Shown here: positions 16,235 through 25,325 of the stretch, one piece after another
Numbering within the stretch: position 1 is the first letter of the stretch
Layout of the letters: each line of letters starts with the position of its first letter
Source of the DNA: an uncultured Rhodovulum sp.
Lineage (GTDB): Bacteria; Pseudomonadota; Alphaproteobacteria; Rhodobacterales; Rhodobacteraceae
Assembly (NCBI GenBank): GCA_946221765.1
Contig: CAMIMK010000004.1
Coordinates: 1 to 35,950, forward strand
Reading direction: 5' to 3'
Length of the DNA stretch: 35,950 nt
Notes under the pieces: model-generated
Databases searched by the model: none
What the model was told of the DNA's origin: nothing
The model's input: only the letters and a program-made list of their open reading frames with translations
Translations under genes and position numbers: made by a program

Positions 16235-18145
16235 ATGGCGAGGACTGAAGGGACGGCGCACCTGCCCAGCTGGCCGGACAGCGGACCTCGCGCCACGCGA
16301 ACGCTGGGACTCGGCGGCCGCATGTCGCTCCTGATCGCGGTCGCACTGCTGCTCGGCATCGGGATCACCGTCGGCTTCGGCATCCTGAAGGAGCGTACCG
16401 AGACACGAGACGATTTCCTGACCTCGGGCACCCAGAGCGCGGAGCTGATCGCCGAATCTGTCGGCGGCGCGGTGCAGTTCTCGCGGAGGCTCGTGCTGGA
16501 TGCCGCCCTGGATCGGCTGATCGCGGCTCATCCCGGCGCGCTCGACTGGGCCGGCATCTTCGACGCCAAGGGGCGTCAGCTTGCGGCCAAGACCCCGCAC
16601 CAGCCGCTTCCGGGCCTGGAGTCGACGCGGTTGATGAAGCTGACCATGGAGCGCGCCCGGCCAGTGGTCGAGGGCTATGCGACGGGAACGCCGATCACGC
16701 TCAGCCCGCTCGAGCCTCCGATCGGGGTGCTCGTCGTGTCCTGGTCGGAAGACATGCTGATGGCAAGCGTGTGGAAACACGCCTGGCTCCTGGCGGGCAT
16801 CGGACTCGCGCTGATGGCCCTGCTGACCTGCCTCGCATTCCTCCTCGTGTCGCGCCTCGTGTCCCGGCCGATCGCGACCCTCGACCGCTGCCTGACCGAA
16901 CTTGCCGCCGGCAACTATGCGGTGCGCGTGCCGGGGCGGCGGCGGCGAGACGAGATCGGGGCGATGGCCGAGAATCTCGAGGCGCTGCGCACGGCGCTCG
17001 CCTCGGCCCGCGCGCAGGAGGCACAGGTGCAGGCGCTCGAGCAGGCGTCGCAGGCCGAGCGCGCCGCCATGCTGAAGGCGCTGCGGTCCAGCGTCGGATC
17101 GGTTGTTGCCGCAGCGCAGTCCGGCGACTTCTCCCGGCGGGTGCGGCAACGGTTCGAAGACGAGGCCCTGCAGACACTGGCCGAGGACGTGAACGCGATC
17201 TGCGACATCGTGTCGTCCTTTCTCGACGACAGCGAGGCGGCGATGACCGCTCTCGCCAGCGGCGACCTGAATCGGGCGATGGCCGAAACCCATGCCGGGC
17301 GCTTCGGCGAGGTCGCCCGGGCGGTCAATGCCACCGTCGGGACGTTGCGGCGTCTGGTCCATGCCCTGCAGGAGGTGGAATCCGCGATCCTCGATTCGGT
17401 GAAGGGCGTCTCGCAGGACGCCAACGAACTGTCCGGCCGGGCCGTGATGCAGACGGTCGCCCTGCAGGAGACCAGCGCGACGATGGGGCAGCTGTCGGTC
17501 ACGATTCGCGCCAATGCCGACAGTGCCCGCGCCTCGTTCGAGACCGCGGGCAATGCGCAGGGGCAGGCCGATGCCAGCCGCAAGGTGATCGCCGAGGCCG
17601 TGAGCGCGATGGGGGAGATCCAGAGCGGAACCCGGGAGATCACCGAGATCGTCAACGCGATCGACGGCTTCGCCTTCCAGACCAACCTTCTCGCCCTCAA
17701 TGCCGCGGTCGAGGCGGCCCGGGCGGGAGAGGCGGGCAGGGGCTTTGCGGTGGTCGCCGCCGAGGTGCGGACGCTGGCGCAGCGCGCCGCGGATGCCGCG
17801 CATGACATCCGCGAGCTGATCTCGATCAACCTCGGGAAGGTCGAGAATGGCAGCCGTGTGGTCAACGAGACCGGGGCAACGCTGACCGAGATCGTCAACG
17901 CCTTCGTCGCGATCGCCCCGGCGATGGCGGACATCTCCCATGCGACCCGCGAGCAGGCCCATGGCGTCACCGACCTCACACAGGCCCTGGCCAGGATGGA
18001 GGACTCGACCCAGCGCAGCGCGCAGATCGCGGAGCGGGGCGTCCAGCAGGCAGCGGCCCTGCACCGGCAGGCAGAGGCGTTGTCGCAACTTCTCGACTTC
18101 TTCGGCCACGCGACCCGCGAAGGTCAGCTGCATGCGGCGGAATAG
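16235..18145 (+). CDS. Methyl-accepting chemotaxis protein (transmembrane receptor)
   Basis: A 636-residue inner-membrane chemoreceptor. Helix 1 is at about residues 30-50. A periplasmic sensor of roughly 130 residues follows, then helix 2 (LLAGIGLALMALLTCLAFLL) and a HAMP domain (SRPIATLDRCLTELAAGNYA). A second HAMP-like stretch (SGDFSRRVRQRFEDEALQTL) leads to the signalling tip FQTNLLALNAAVEAARAGEA and GRGFAVVAAEVRTLAQRAA. No C-terminal CheR/CheB-docking pentapeptide is seen. ATG 16235 is preferred over in-frame ATG 16205 because GGAAGGA lies six bases ahead of it. It opens the chemotaxis cluster; the next receptor starts 48 bp later. Confidence 0.93.
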   Translation: MARTEGTAHLPSWPDSGPRATRTLGLGGRMSLLIAVALLLGIGITVGFGILKERTETRDDFLTSGTQSAELIAESVGGAVQFSRRLVLDAALDRLIAAHPGALDWAGIFDAKGRQLAAKTPHQPLPGLESTRLMKLTMERARPVVEGYATGTPITLSPLEPPIGVLVVSWSEDMLMASVWKHAWLLAGIGLALMALLTCLAFLLVSRLVSRPIATLDRCLTELAAGNYAVRVPGRRRRDEIGAMAENLEALRTALASARAQEAQVQALEQASQAERAAMLKALRSSVGSVVAAAQSGDFSRRVRQRFEDEALQTLAEDVNAICDIVSSFLDDSEAAMTALASGDLNRAMAETHAGRFGEVARAVNATVGTLRRLVHALQEVESAILDSVKGVSQDANELSGRAVMQTVALQETSATMGQLSVTIRANADSARASFETAGNAQGQADASRKVIAEAVSAMGEIQSGTREITEIVNAIDGFAFQTNLLALNAAVEAARAGEAGRGFAVVAAEVRTLAQRAADAAHDIRELISINLGKVENGSRVVNETGATLTEIVNAFVAIAPAMADISHATREQAHGVTDLTQALARMEDSTQRSAQIAERGVQQAAALHRQAEALSQLLDFFGHATREGQLHAAE

Positions 18146-18193
18146 AGACTGCCGGCTTTCGGGCCGGATTTCGCAAAAAGGAAGGCCAGGGCT

Positions 18194-19744
18194 ATGACGA
18201 ACCTGCTATCACGCTCCCGGATCGACATCCTCGTCCTGCTGATGATCGGGGCCATGGCGACGAGCTTCGCCTCGGGTCTGTTCGGGATGCCGCAGGCCGT
18301 CAGGCTGGCTCTGGGTGGGATCGGGATCCTGCTGGGCGTCGCGGTCTTCATGGCGATCACGCTCGCCCACCGGGTGATCCGCGAGATTCGCTACGCCAGC
18401 CTGTCCGTGCGCGAGGGGGAGCTGACGGCGCGGGTGGTGGTCCCGGGACTTGACGGTCCGCTGGCGGATCTCGTCACCGCCGTCAACGCAATGGTCGACG
18501 CGAGCGATGCCTTCGTGGGCGAGACGGTGCTGGCGGCGCGGGCGGCCGGCCAGAGCTGCACCTCCCGCAAGATCCCTCTCGGGGGGCTGAAGGGGGCCTT
18601 CCTGCAGGCTGCCACCCAGATCAACGCGTCGATCGATCTGATCGCGGAAGGCCCGAAGCTGATGGAGGCGCTGGAGAATTCCTTCGGCGCCGTGGTGCGC
18701 GCCGCGGTGGCGGGCGACTTCTCCAAGCGGATCGACGACGAATTCCCGGACGAGGTGCTGAACCGGCTGGCCGGCCAGGTGAACGAGCTCGTCACCGTCG
18801 TCGAGCGCGGGTTGTCGGAGACGGCCGGGGTTCTCTCGGCGATGGCCCAGGCGGATCTGACACGGCGCGTCACCGGCACCTATCACGGCGCCTTCGAGAC
18901 GCTCAAGGACGACACCAACAACGTGGCGCTGCGTCTGGAGGAAATCGTCGCCGGGATCATCGATGCCTCGAGCACGCTGGTCGAGAGCCAGGGCCAGCTG
19001 CAGACCGGGGTGAGCGATCTCGCCGACCGCACGAGCGGCAGCGCCGCGGCGGTGGAGGAGACCTCGGCCGCGATCGAGGAAATCTCCGTCACCACCTCCG
19101 AGAATGCGCGCAAGGCCGCGTCGGGCGCCGCCCAGGCCAAGGCGATGTCGGGCTCGATCGAGGAGGTGCGGATGGCGGTCGATGCCGCCGACGCGGCGGT
19201 TCACCGCATCGAGGCCTCGTCGGAGCAGATCACCGGGATCGTCACCCTGATCGACTCGATCGCCTTCCAGACCCGCCTGCTGGCGCTCAATGCCTCGATC
19301 GAGGCTGCGCGGGCGGGCGAGGCCGGCCGTGGCTTCGCCGTGGTGGCTTCCGAGGTCCGCAACCTCGCCGAGCGCGTGGTCGCGGCTTCGAGCGAGATCA
19401 AGGGTCATGTCGCGCAGAGCAGCGGCGACGTGCGCGAGGGGTCGGTGCGCGTTGCGGAGGCGAATACGAAGCTCGGCGAGATCCTTGCCTTCATCCACCG
19501 CAACGCCCTGGAGATGAAGGACATCTCTGTCGCCTGCGGCGAGCAGGCGAATGCGGTCGGCGAGATCTCCAGCGCGCTGGCGCAGCTGGAGGACCATACG
19601 TCGCAGAACACGCTGCTGGTGGACCGGACCGGCACGCTCATCGCCGACTCCAAGGAGCAGCTGGCGCGGCTCGACGCGATCGTGCGGCGCTTCAGCCTGA
19701 GCGACCCCCCGCCGCAGCGCGACGAGCGACGCCTTCGCCCGTGA
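18194..19744 (+). CDS. Methyl-accepting chemotaxis protein without a periplasmic sensor
   Basis: A 516-residue receptor. Two membrane helices (about 10-30 and 36-58) are joined by only a few residues (FGMPQAV), so no periplasmic ligand domain exists. HAMP-like modules follow (REGELTARVVVPGLDGPLAD, AVAGDFSKRIDDEFPDEVLN and AMAQADLTRRVTGTYHGAFE). Then comes the signalling hairpin with FQTRLLALNASIEAARAGEA and GRGFAVVASEVRNLAERV. It probably senses an internal or membrane signal, or relays through the preceding receptor (inference). AAGGAAGG precedes ATG 18194. No CheR-docking tail is seen. A 200-bp gap with a CtrA-like box separates it from the STAS gene. Confidence 0.92.
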   Translation: MTNLLSRSRIDILVLLMIGAMATSFASGLFGMPQAVRLALGGIGILLGVAVFMAITLAHRVIREIRYASLSVREGELTARVVVPGLDGPLADLVTAVNAMVDASDAFVGETVLAARAAGQSCTSRKIPLGGLKGAFLQAATQINASIDLIAEGPKLMEALENSFGAVVRAAVAGDFSKRIDDEFPDEVLNRLAGQVNELVTVVERGLSETAGVLSAMAQADLTRRVTGTYHGAFETLKDDTNNVALRLEEIVAGIIDASSTLVESQGQLQTGVSDLADRTSGSAAAVEETSAAIEEISVTTSENARKAASGAAQAKAMSGSIEEVRMAVDAADAAVHRIEASSEQITGIVTLIDSIAFQTRLLALNASIEAARAGEAGRGFAVVASEVRNLAERVVAASSEIKGHVAQSSGDVREGSVRVAEANTKLGEILAFIHRNALEMKDISVACGEQANAVGEISSALAQLEDHTSQNTLLVDRTGTLIADSKEQLARLDAIVRRFSLSDPPPQRDERRLRP

Positions 19745-19886
19745 GTTCGGCCCGACTCCCGAGCCGGTCGCCGCAAGGCGGACCGCCACCACCGTGAGCA
19801 GCAGGCCTACCCGCTTTCCGGCCCAGGATGACAACTGGGATTCCTTCTGATCGGGGCGCCGGTTCGGGCGGTTCCGGGCCGGCGAG

Positions 19887-19902
19887 TTAACACAACGTCA
19901 AA
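19887..19902 (+). promoter_or_regulatory. CtrA-like box upstream of the STAS-cheY-cheA operon
   Basis: TTAACACAACGTCAAA fits the CtrA pattern TTAA-N7-TTAA (TTAAC-N5-GTTAA) with one mismatch. It lies 45 bases before the STAS gene start. In several Rhodobacterales CtrA controls motility and chemotaxis genes, so the site makes sense, but binding is inferred from the motif only. Confidence 0.5.
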
Positions 19903-19946
19903 TGCCAGGATCAATGATCCGTCGGACAAGATCCCGGGAGATAGTC

Positions 19947-20279
19947 ATGGCGTCTGCCACCGAGGCGAAGCAGGGCGAGGCGGAGGCCGGGCCAGAGGGT
20001 GAGCGGCACATTCTGCTGCCCGCTGCGCTCGACTATGCGGCGGCGGAGGACCTGCACGCGGAGCTTCTGGCGGCGCGGACTGCGCCGGTTGTCGTTCTGG
20101 ACGCAGCAGGCGTGACGACCATGTCAACAACGGCGGTGCTGGTTATCCTCAGCTTCCTCAAGGGGCGCGCGGACTTGTCTCCGCCGGCGGTCGTGCGCGA
20201 CCCGCCCGGGCCGTTCGTCGATGCCTTCTCCCAGCTCGGGCTCTTCTCCAACCTGATGCAGATGGAGTTCCGCACGTGA
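19947..20279 (+). CDS. STAS-domain protein of the chemotaxis operon
   Basis: A 110-residue cytoplasmic protein with a STAS (anti-sigma-factor-antagonist-like) fold. The core is PVVVLDAAGVTTMSTTAVLV, with Ser60 at the position phosphorylated in SpoIIAA-type proteins. AFSQLGLFSNL is the usual last helix. It may act as a phosphorylation-dependent switch or as an adaptor for the Che proteins; no partner anti-sigma kinase is in the window. ATG 19947 follows GGGAGATAGTC; an upstream in-frame ATG at 19902 overlaps the CtrA-like box and is less likely. Its stop overlaps the cheY start as GTGA. Confidence 0.82.
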   Translation: MASATEAKQGEAEAGPEGERHILLPAALDYAAAEDLHAELLAARTAPVVVLDAAGVTTMSTTAVLVILSFLKGRADLSPPAVVRDPPGPFVDAFSQLGLFSNLMQMEFRT

Positions 20280-20638
20280 GCCGGATCCTGGCCATCGAGG
20301 ATTCGCCGACGCTGCTCGGGCTGCTGGCGAAATGCCTGCAGGGCGGCGGGCATGAGGTCGTCACGGCCACGAATGGCGAGGAGGGGCTGGCGCAACTCCG
20401 GCGCCACCGACCGGAGATGGTGGTGACCGACCTCAACATGCCGGTGATGAACGGCCTCGATTTCGTCGAGGCGGCGCGTGGCCTTCGCGAAGGCCGGGGC
20501 GTGCCGATCGTGCTGCTGACGACCGAAACAGCCCCGGAGCTGATGGCGCGCGCGCGCTTCGTCAAGGCGACGGGCTGGTTGCAGAAGCCGCTCGATGGTC
20601 CGCGGCTGCTCGGCCTGATCGCCGAGATGTGCGACTGA
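20276..20638 (+). CDS. CheY-like single-domain response regulator
   Basis: 120 residues, one receiver domain. The acidic pair is Glu8/Asp9, the phospho-acceptor is Asp52 (VVTDLNMPVMNG), the switch Thr is in VLLTTET, and the Lys is in LQKPLD. It starts with GTG overlapping the STAS stop by four bases, so translation is probably coupled. CheA follows after 16 bp. It should receive phosphate from that CheA and act on the motor switch or as a phosphate sink. Confidence 0.93.
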   Translation: MSRILAIEDSPTLLGLLAKCLQGGGHEVVTATNGEEGLAQLRRHRPEMVVTDLNMPVMNGLDFVEAARGLREGRGVPIVLLTTETAPELMARARFVKATGWLQKPLDGPRLLGLIAEMCD

Positions 20639-20654
20639 TACGGAGACCTCCAGC

Positions 20655-22781
20655 GTGGATGACGACAGTGAGGATTTCCAGCAGCTGTTCTTTGCCGAGT
20701 GCAACGAGAACATCGAGGTCCTGCAGGCACGCCTGGACGACCTGCTGCTGGGCAGTTCGGACCCGGAGGTGGTGCATGCCGCCTTCCGGGCCGTTCACTC
20801 GATAAAGGGCGGCGCCGCGGCCTTCGGCTTCGGCGCGCTCGTCAATTTTGCCCATGAGCTGGAAACGCTCCTCGACCGGCTGCGCAGCGGCGCGGTGGCG
20901 CTGAGCGCCGAGGTGGCCAAGACGCTGCTCCGGGCGACCGACATCATGACCGGGCTGGTCGAGGCGATCCATGACGGGAGCCCCGGCCCGGTCGTGCGTG
21001 CGGGCGAGATCATCCGGCAGATCCGCGTCTGTGCCCGTACCGGCGATGCGCCTGATCCCGCGGTTCCGCCCGTCACCCCGCCGGCACCGGCCCCTGCTGT
21101 GGCCGCCCCCTCGGCCGTGGTGGAGGTCGAGCAGGACGAAGGGCCGGAGACCGCGACAGTCCACCTTATAGCGGGGCCGGACTTCTTGATCGCCGGTTTC
21201 GAGCCGCTGCGGCTCATCCGGGCGGCCCGCGGGCACGGCCTTCTCTCGGTGGCGGTGGAAAACGACGTGCCGGAAATCGCCGACTACAAGGTTGGCGAAT
21301 GTCCGCTGGTCTGGCGGCTGGAGCTCGAGGTGATCGAGTCGCGGGGCGCCCTCGAAGCCTTTCTCGAGACCTACGCCTATTGTGCCGAGATCGTCATCAC
21401 ATACTCGGGGTCGGAAGAGGGCCCCGCGGCGCCTGCGGATGCCTTGGCGTCCGTGGTGCTCCCCGAGGAACCTGCGCCCGCCGCCCCCATTGCGGTTGCC
21501 AAGCCCCCCGCGCTGCCCCCGGTCGCCGTGACGCCGCCGGATCCAGCGCCTGCGCCTCTCTCGCTCCACGACCCAGAGCCGCCGGTGGCCGGCAAGGGCA
21601 TGCCCCCTCGCACGCTCCGGGTCGACCTGACGCGGGTGGACCGGCTCGTGAACCTCGTCGGTGAAGTGCTGATTGCGCAGGCGGCGGTGTCACAGAACGT
21701 GCCCGGCGGCAATCCCACTCTGGACACCCTGCTGGAGACGCTGAACCGCCAGACGCGGGAGCTGCAGGAAAGCGTTATGGCGATCCGCGCCCAGCCGGTG
21801 CGGGCAGCCTTCGCGCGGATGCCGCGGCTGGTGCGCGACCTCTGCGACCTGCTTGGCAAGGATGTGCGGCTGGTGACGATCGGCGAGGATGTCGAAGTCG
21901 ATACGACGGTGATCATGGAGTTGAGCGAGCCGTTGATGCACATGGTGCGCAACGCGATGGACCACGGCATCGAGACGCCGGAGGAGCGCCGGGCCGTGGG
22001 CAAGCCGCCGGTCGGCACGCTGACCCTCAAGGCCGAGCAGCGGGCCGGCCGGGTGCATATCACACTGACCGACGATGGCCGCGGCATCGACCATCAGGCG
22101 GTCCTTGCCAAGGCGCGCCAGCGCGGGCTGATCGCCCCGGACGAGACGCCGGATGTCGCGACGATCGAGGCGCAGATCTTTCAGCCCGGCTTTTCGACAG
22201 CCCCGGAGCTTTCGTCCGTGTCCGGCCGGGGCGTGGGGATGGATGTCGTCCGGCGCAAGATCATCGAGCTCGGTGGCCGCTGCACGCTCGGCAGTACGCC
22301 GGGGCAGGGGACCTGCTTCACCATCGTGCTGCCGCTGACTCTTGCGATCATGGACGGGATGGCAGTCCGGATCGCCGACCAGCAGTACATCCTGCCGCTG
22401 TCGAACGTGGTGGAGGCGATCTCCATCACCCCGAATGCGGTCTCGGAGCTGCCGGACCGGATGCAGGTCATCCGGGTCCGGGACGACTACCTGCCCGTCT
22501 TCTCGCTGCGCGAGAAGCTCGGGCTGCCCGAGACACGGCCGGGCCTGGGAGGCGCGCTGGTGGTCGATACCGAAACCGATGGCCTGGTCGTCGTTCTCGT
22601 CGACGATCTGATCGGCCAGCGGCAGATCGTGCTCAAGACCCTCGACGAGAATGTCAGCCGCGTCACCGGAGTGGGTGGTGCGACGATCCTCGGCGATGGC
22701 CATGTGGCGCTGATCCTCGACGTCTCCGCGCTGCTCGATCTGGGCGACGCTGGCGGGCGTCTCTTCGAAGGAGTGCATTGA
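20655..22781 (+). CDS. cheA: Chemotaxis histidine kinase CheA
   Basis: A 708-residue cytoplasmic kinase with the standard order. P1 (HPt) has phospho-acceptor His48 in AVHSIKGGAAAFG. A linker rich in Pro/Ala surrounds a P2-like module (about 170-255). P3 dimerisation helices start at LTRVDRLVNLVGEVLIAQAA (about 325). P4 ATP-binding has MVRNAMDHGIETPEERR (N box), DDGRGID (G1) and GRGVGMDVVRRKI (G2). P5 is a CheW-like regulatory domain to the end. It starts at GTG 20655 after GGAGACC. Its stop overlaps the cheW start (ATGA). It links the receptors to both CheYs and CheB. Confidence 0.96.
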   Translation: MDDDSEDFQQLFFAECNENIEVLQARLDDLLLGSSDPEVVHAAFRAVHSIKGGAAAFGFGALVNFAHELETLLDRLRSGAVALSAEVAKTLLRATDIMTGLVEAIHDGSPGPVVRAGEIIRQIRVCARTGDAPDPAVPPVTPPAPAPAVAAPSAVVEVEQDEGPETATVHLIAGPDFLIAGFEPLRLIRAARGHGLLSVAVENDVPEIADYKVGECPLVWRLELEVIESRGALEAFLETYAYCAEIVITYSGSEEGPAAPADALASVVLPEEPAPAAPIAVAKPPALPPVAVTPPDPAPAPLSLHDPEPPVAGKGMPPRTLRVDLTRVDRLVNLVGEVLIAQAAVSQNVPGGNPTLDTLLETLNRQTRELQESVMAIRAQPVRAAFARMPRLVRDLCDLLGKDVRLVTIGEDVEVDTTVIMELSEPLMHMVRNAMDHGIETPEERRAVGKPPVGTLTLKAEQRAGRVHITLTDDGRGIDHQAVLAKARQRGLIAPDETPDVATIEAQIFQPGFSTAPELSSVSGRGVGMDVVRRKIIELGGRCTLGSTPGQGTCFTIVLPLTLAIMDGMAVRIADQQYILPLSNVVEAISITPNAVSELPDRMQVIRVRDDYLPVFSLREKLGLPETRPGLGGALVVDTETDGLVVVLVDDLIGQRQIVLKTLDENVSRVTGVGGATILGDGHVALILDVSALLDLGDAGGRLFEGVH

Positions 22782-23284
22782 TGATCGCCGATTCCGAGGA
22801 CGCCGCCGGCTCGGGCGAGCATGTGCCCGCCGCCGGCGTGGCGCCGGGCAACCCCTGCCAGTTCGTGACCTTCCGCGTCGAGGGCCAGACCTACGGCATC
22901 CCGATCGCCTCGGTGCGCGAGATCATCCGATGGTCGCGCACTACGCCGCTGCCGAACCAGCCTCCCCATGCGCGCGGCGTGCTGAACCTGCGCGGCACGA
23001 TAATTCCGATTCATGACCTCCGTGCCCGCCTCTTCGGCGTGCTGACGGTTGCGGGCGACACCCATGTGATCGTGATCACCTGCCTCGGCACGCAGGCGCT
23101 TGGCATCCTTGTCGATGCCGTGTCCGACATTCTCACTGTCGAGCCTTCGGAGCTGAAGGCGCCGCCGGCGATCGCCGAGACGATGCTGAGCCAGGCCCTC
23201 GTCACGACAGAGGATGGGCGGCTCGTGACCATCCTGCACCTTGCCGGGCTGTATGGCTTATCTGCGCCGGATGTCGCAGCGTGA
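22781..23284 (+). CDS. cheW: Chemotaxis coupling protein CheW
   Basis: A 167-residue scaffold that joins receptors to CheA. The two SH3-like beta barrels are clear: FVTFRVEGQTYGIPIASVRE, then HARGVLNLRGTIIPIHDLRARL with the conserved Asn/Arg of the receptor-binding face, then GILVDAVSDILTVEPSEL. ATG 22781 is preferred, with AAGGAG seven bases upstream, over TTG 22778. Its stop overlaps the cheR start (GTGA). Confidence 0.95.
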   Translation: MIADSEDAAGSGEHVPAAGVAPGNPCQFVTFRVEGQTYGIPIASVREIIRWSRTTPLPNQPPHARGVLNLRGTIIPIHDLRARLFGVLTVAGDTHVIVITCLGTQALGILVDAVSDILTVEPSELKAPPAIAETMLSQALVTTEDGRLVTILHLAGLYGLSAPDVAA

Positions 23285-24153
23285 GCTTTTCCCATCCGTT
23301 CCGGGGCCGGTCCGGCGAGGAAGCCAGCCGAGCTGTCGGCGACTACCACTTGTCGGAGACCGACCTGCGCCGCATCGTAGCCCGCGGGGCAGACATGCTG
23401 GGGGTGGAACTCGGCAGCACCAAGCGGCCCATGGTCTATTCGCGGCTGTCCCGGCGCCTGCGCGAGCTGGACCTGCCGAGCTTTACTGCCTATCTCGACT
23501 TTCTTGACACGCCCGCCGGCGCTGCCGAGCACCAGAATTTCACCAATGCCCTGACCACCAACCTCACGTCCTTCTTCCGCGAGGCGCATCACTTCGAGCA
23601 TCTGGAGCGCGAGATCCAGCGGCGCCCCGCCGACGACCCGACCCGGCGTTTCCGCGTGTGGTCGGCTGGCTGCTCGACCGGCGAGGAGCCGTATTCCATC
23701 GCCTTTATCCTTTATTCTCAGGCGGAGATGCTGGCGGGGCGCGAGCGTCGGATCCTTGCGACAGACATCGACACTGACGTTCTGGAACGGGCGATGCGCG
23801 GCGTCTACACGCCGGATCGCGCGCGGGCGGTTCCGATGCGGTTCCGGGGCGTCCCCTTTCTGACCCGGTGCGCGGATGGCATGTCCATCGGGGATCCAAT
23901 CCGCGACCTGGTGGTGTTCCGGACGCTCAACCTGATCGAGCCGCTGCCCTTCCGCGCGCCTTTCGACGTGATCTTCTGCCGCAATGTCCTCATCTATTTC
24001 ACGACCGAGATGCGGGCGATCATCATTGACCGCATGGCCGGGCTGCTGCGCCCGGGTGGCTTGCTCTACCTCGGCCATTCCGAGAGCCTGCTGGTTCCGC
24101 ACCCACTGCTCGAGGCCGAGGGCCAGACCATCTACCGGCGCAGGTGGCGATGA
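23281..24153 (+). CDS. cheR: Chemoreceptor glutamate methyltransferase CheR
   Basis: A 290-residue SAM-dependent enzyme that methylates receptor glutamates for adaptation. The N-terminal helical domain (about 20-90) is followed by NFTNALTTNLTSFFREAHHF, the SAM loop WSAGCSTGEEPYSIAF, the acidic ATDIDTDVLERA, and FDVIFCRNVLIYF. The C-terminal LLRPGGLLYLGHSESL is typical of CheR. It starts with GTG 23281 overlapping cheW; its TGA overlaps the cheB ATG. Confidence 0.96.
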   Translation: MSFSHPFRGRSGEEASRAVGDYHLSETDLRRIVARGADMLGVELGSTKRPMVYSRLSRRLRELDLPSFTAYLDFLDTPAGAAEHQNFTNALTTNLTSFFREAHHFEHLEREIQRRPADDPTRRFRVWSAGCSTGEEPYSIAFILYSQAEMLAGRERRILATDIDTDVLERAMRGVYTPDRARAVPMRFRGVPFLTRCADGMSIGDPIRDLVVFRTLNLIEPLPFRAPFDVIFCRNVLIYFTTEMRAIIIDRMAGLLRPGGLLYLGHSESLLVPHPLLEAEGQTIYRRRWR

Positions 24154-25292
24154 CCTCCAGCCCCCTTGGCCCCAACCCGATCCGGGTTGCTGTCGTCGAT
24201 GACAGTGCGCTGATGCGCCGGATCATCATGGGGGCACTGTCTTCGACTGACGATATCGTGGTCGTGGCGACGGCGGGGGATGCGCAGGAGGCCCGCGCGC
24301 TGATCCGCACCGAGGCGCCGGATGTCATCACGCTCGATGTGACAATGCCCGGCATGAGCGGCCTCGACCTTCTTGAGAAGATCATGCTGTTGCGCCCGAT
24401 GCCGGTGATCATGGTGTCGAGCTCCACCGCCGAGGGAGCCGAGACCAGCATCACGGCCCTGCAGATGGGCGCCTTCGAGGTTTTGCAGAAGCCGCAGAGC
24501 CCGGAGGCGCTCGACGCCTTCGCGAGCCAGCTTCAGGCAAAGATCCGCATGGCCGCCCTGTCAAACCTCGGGCGAGACACGCGGGTCGGGCCGCATGGGG
24601 TCCCGGCGGGTGGTCTGGCCCGGTCCGGGCAGCCTGTCGCGCGGCGCGGCCTTGTCGCGATGGGAGCCTCGACGGGAGGCGTCAGCGCGCTGGGGCGGAT
24701 CCTGTCCGAGCTGCCGCGGTCGATGCCACCGATCGTCATCGTGCAGCACATGCCCAAGGGCTATCCCGAGCGGTTCGCGCAGCGGCTGGCGGCCAGCCTC
24801 GGCAGCGACGTGGCGGTCGCAGCCGACGGCGAGCTGCTCCGCCCCGGCATGGTGCGGCTGGCGCCGGGAGACTGGCATCTCCAGGTCGCCGCGCGCCGGA
24901 CCGGCATCATGACAATCCTTTCCGACCTGCCGCCGGTGACCGGGCATCGCCCGTCGGTCGATGTCCTCTTCGAGAGCGTGGCGCGAAGCGCGGGGAGCGG
25001 GGCCGTGGGCGTGATCCTGACCGGCATGGGCCGGGATGGCGCCGCCGGTCTCGGCGCGATGTACCGCGCCGGCGCAGTCTGCCTCGCACAGGGCTCCCGC
25101 TCGTCGGTCGTCTGGGGCATGCCGCGGGCGGCGGTGGAGGCGGGGTCCGTCACGGAGGTCGTCGAACTGGATGGCCTTGCAGAGCGGATCTGCCATCACG
25201 CGGCGTGGCCCGGGGGTGGGCCGGAGCCCGGGGCCTCCCCGGACCGCTCCGCGTCCCTGCGGTTTGCCGAACGTTTACCACCGGACGCGTAG
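24150..25292 (+). CDS. cheB: Receptor methylesterase/deamidase response regulator CheB
   Basis: A 380-residue two-domain enzyme that removes receptor methyl groups when phosphorylated by CheA. The receiver (about 10-125) has VVDDSALMRRII, phospho-acceptor Asp63 (LDVTMPGMSG) and LQKPQ. The catalytic domain (about 165-350) has the Ser in GASTGGVSAL, the His in VQHMPKGY and the Asp in LTGMGRDGAAGL. ATG 24150 overlaps the cheR stop (ATGA); an in-frame GTG at 24144 is an alternative. It ends with a short unrelated tail rich in Pro and Gly. Confidence 0.95.
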   Translation: MTSSPLGPNPIRVAVVDDSALMRRIIMGALSSTDDIVVVATAGDAQEARALIRTEAPDVITLDVTMPGMSGLDLLEKIMLLRPMPVIMVSSSTAEGAETSITALQMGAFEVLQKPQSPEALDAFASQLQAKIRMAALSNLGRDTRVGPHGVPAGGLARSGQPVARRGLVAMGASTGGVSALGRILSELPRSMPPIVIVQHMPKGYPERFAQRLAASLGSDVAVAADGELLRPGMVRLAPGDWHLQVAARRTGIMTILSDLPPVTGHRPSVDVLFESVARSAGSGAVGVILTGMGRDGAAGLGAMYRAGAVCLAQGSRSSVVWGMPRAAVEAGSVTEVVELDGLAERICHHAAWPGGGPEPGASPDRSASLRFAERLPPDA

Positions 25293-25325
25293 CCTGCGCC
25301 ACCGGATCCGGAGCGAGAGACGATC

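Noticed and set aside
12338..18133. 1931-residue open frame on the minus strand across exporter, adaptor and receptor genes
   Set aside because: It runs opposite four recognisable plus-strand domains, is Arg/Gln/His/Asp-rich without any motif, and spans the terminator hairpin. Long antisense frames are expected at this GC content.
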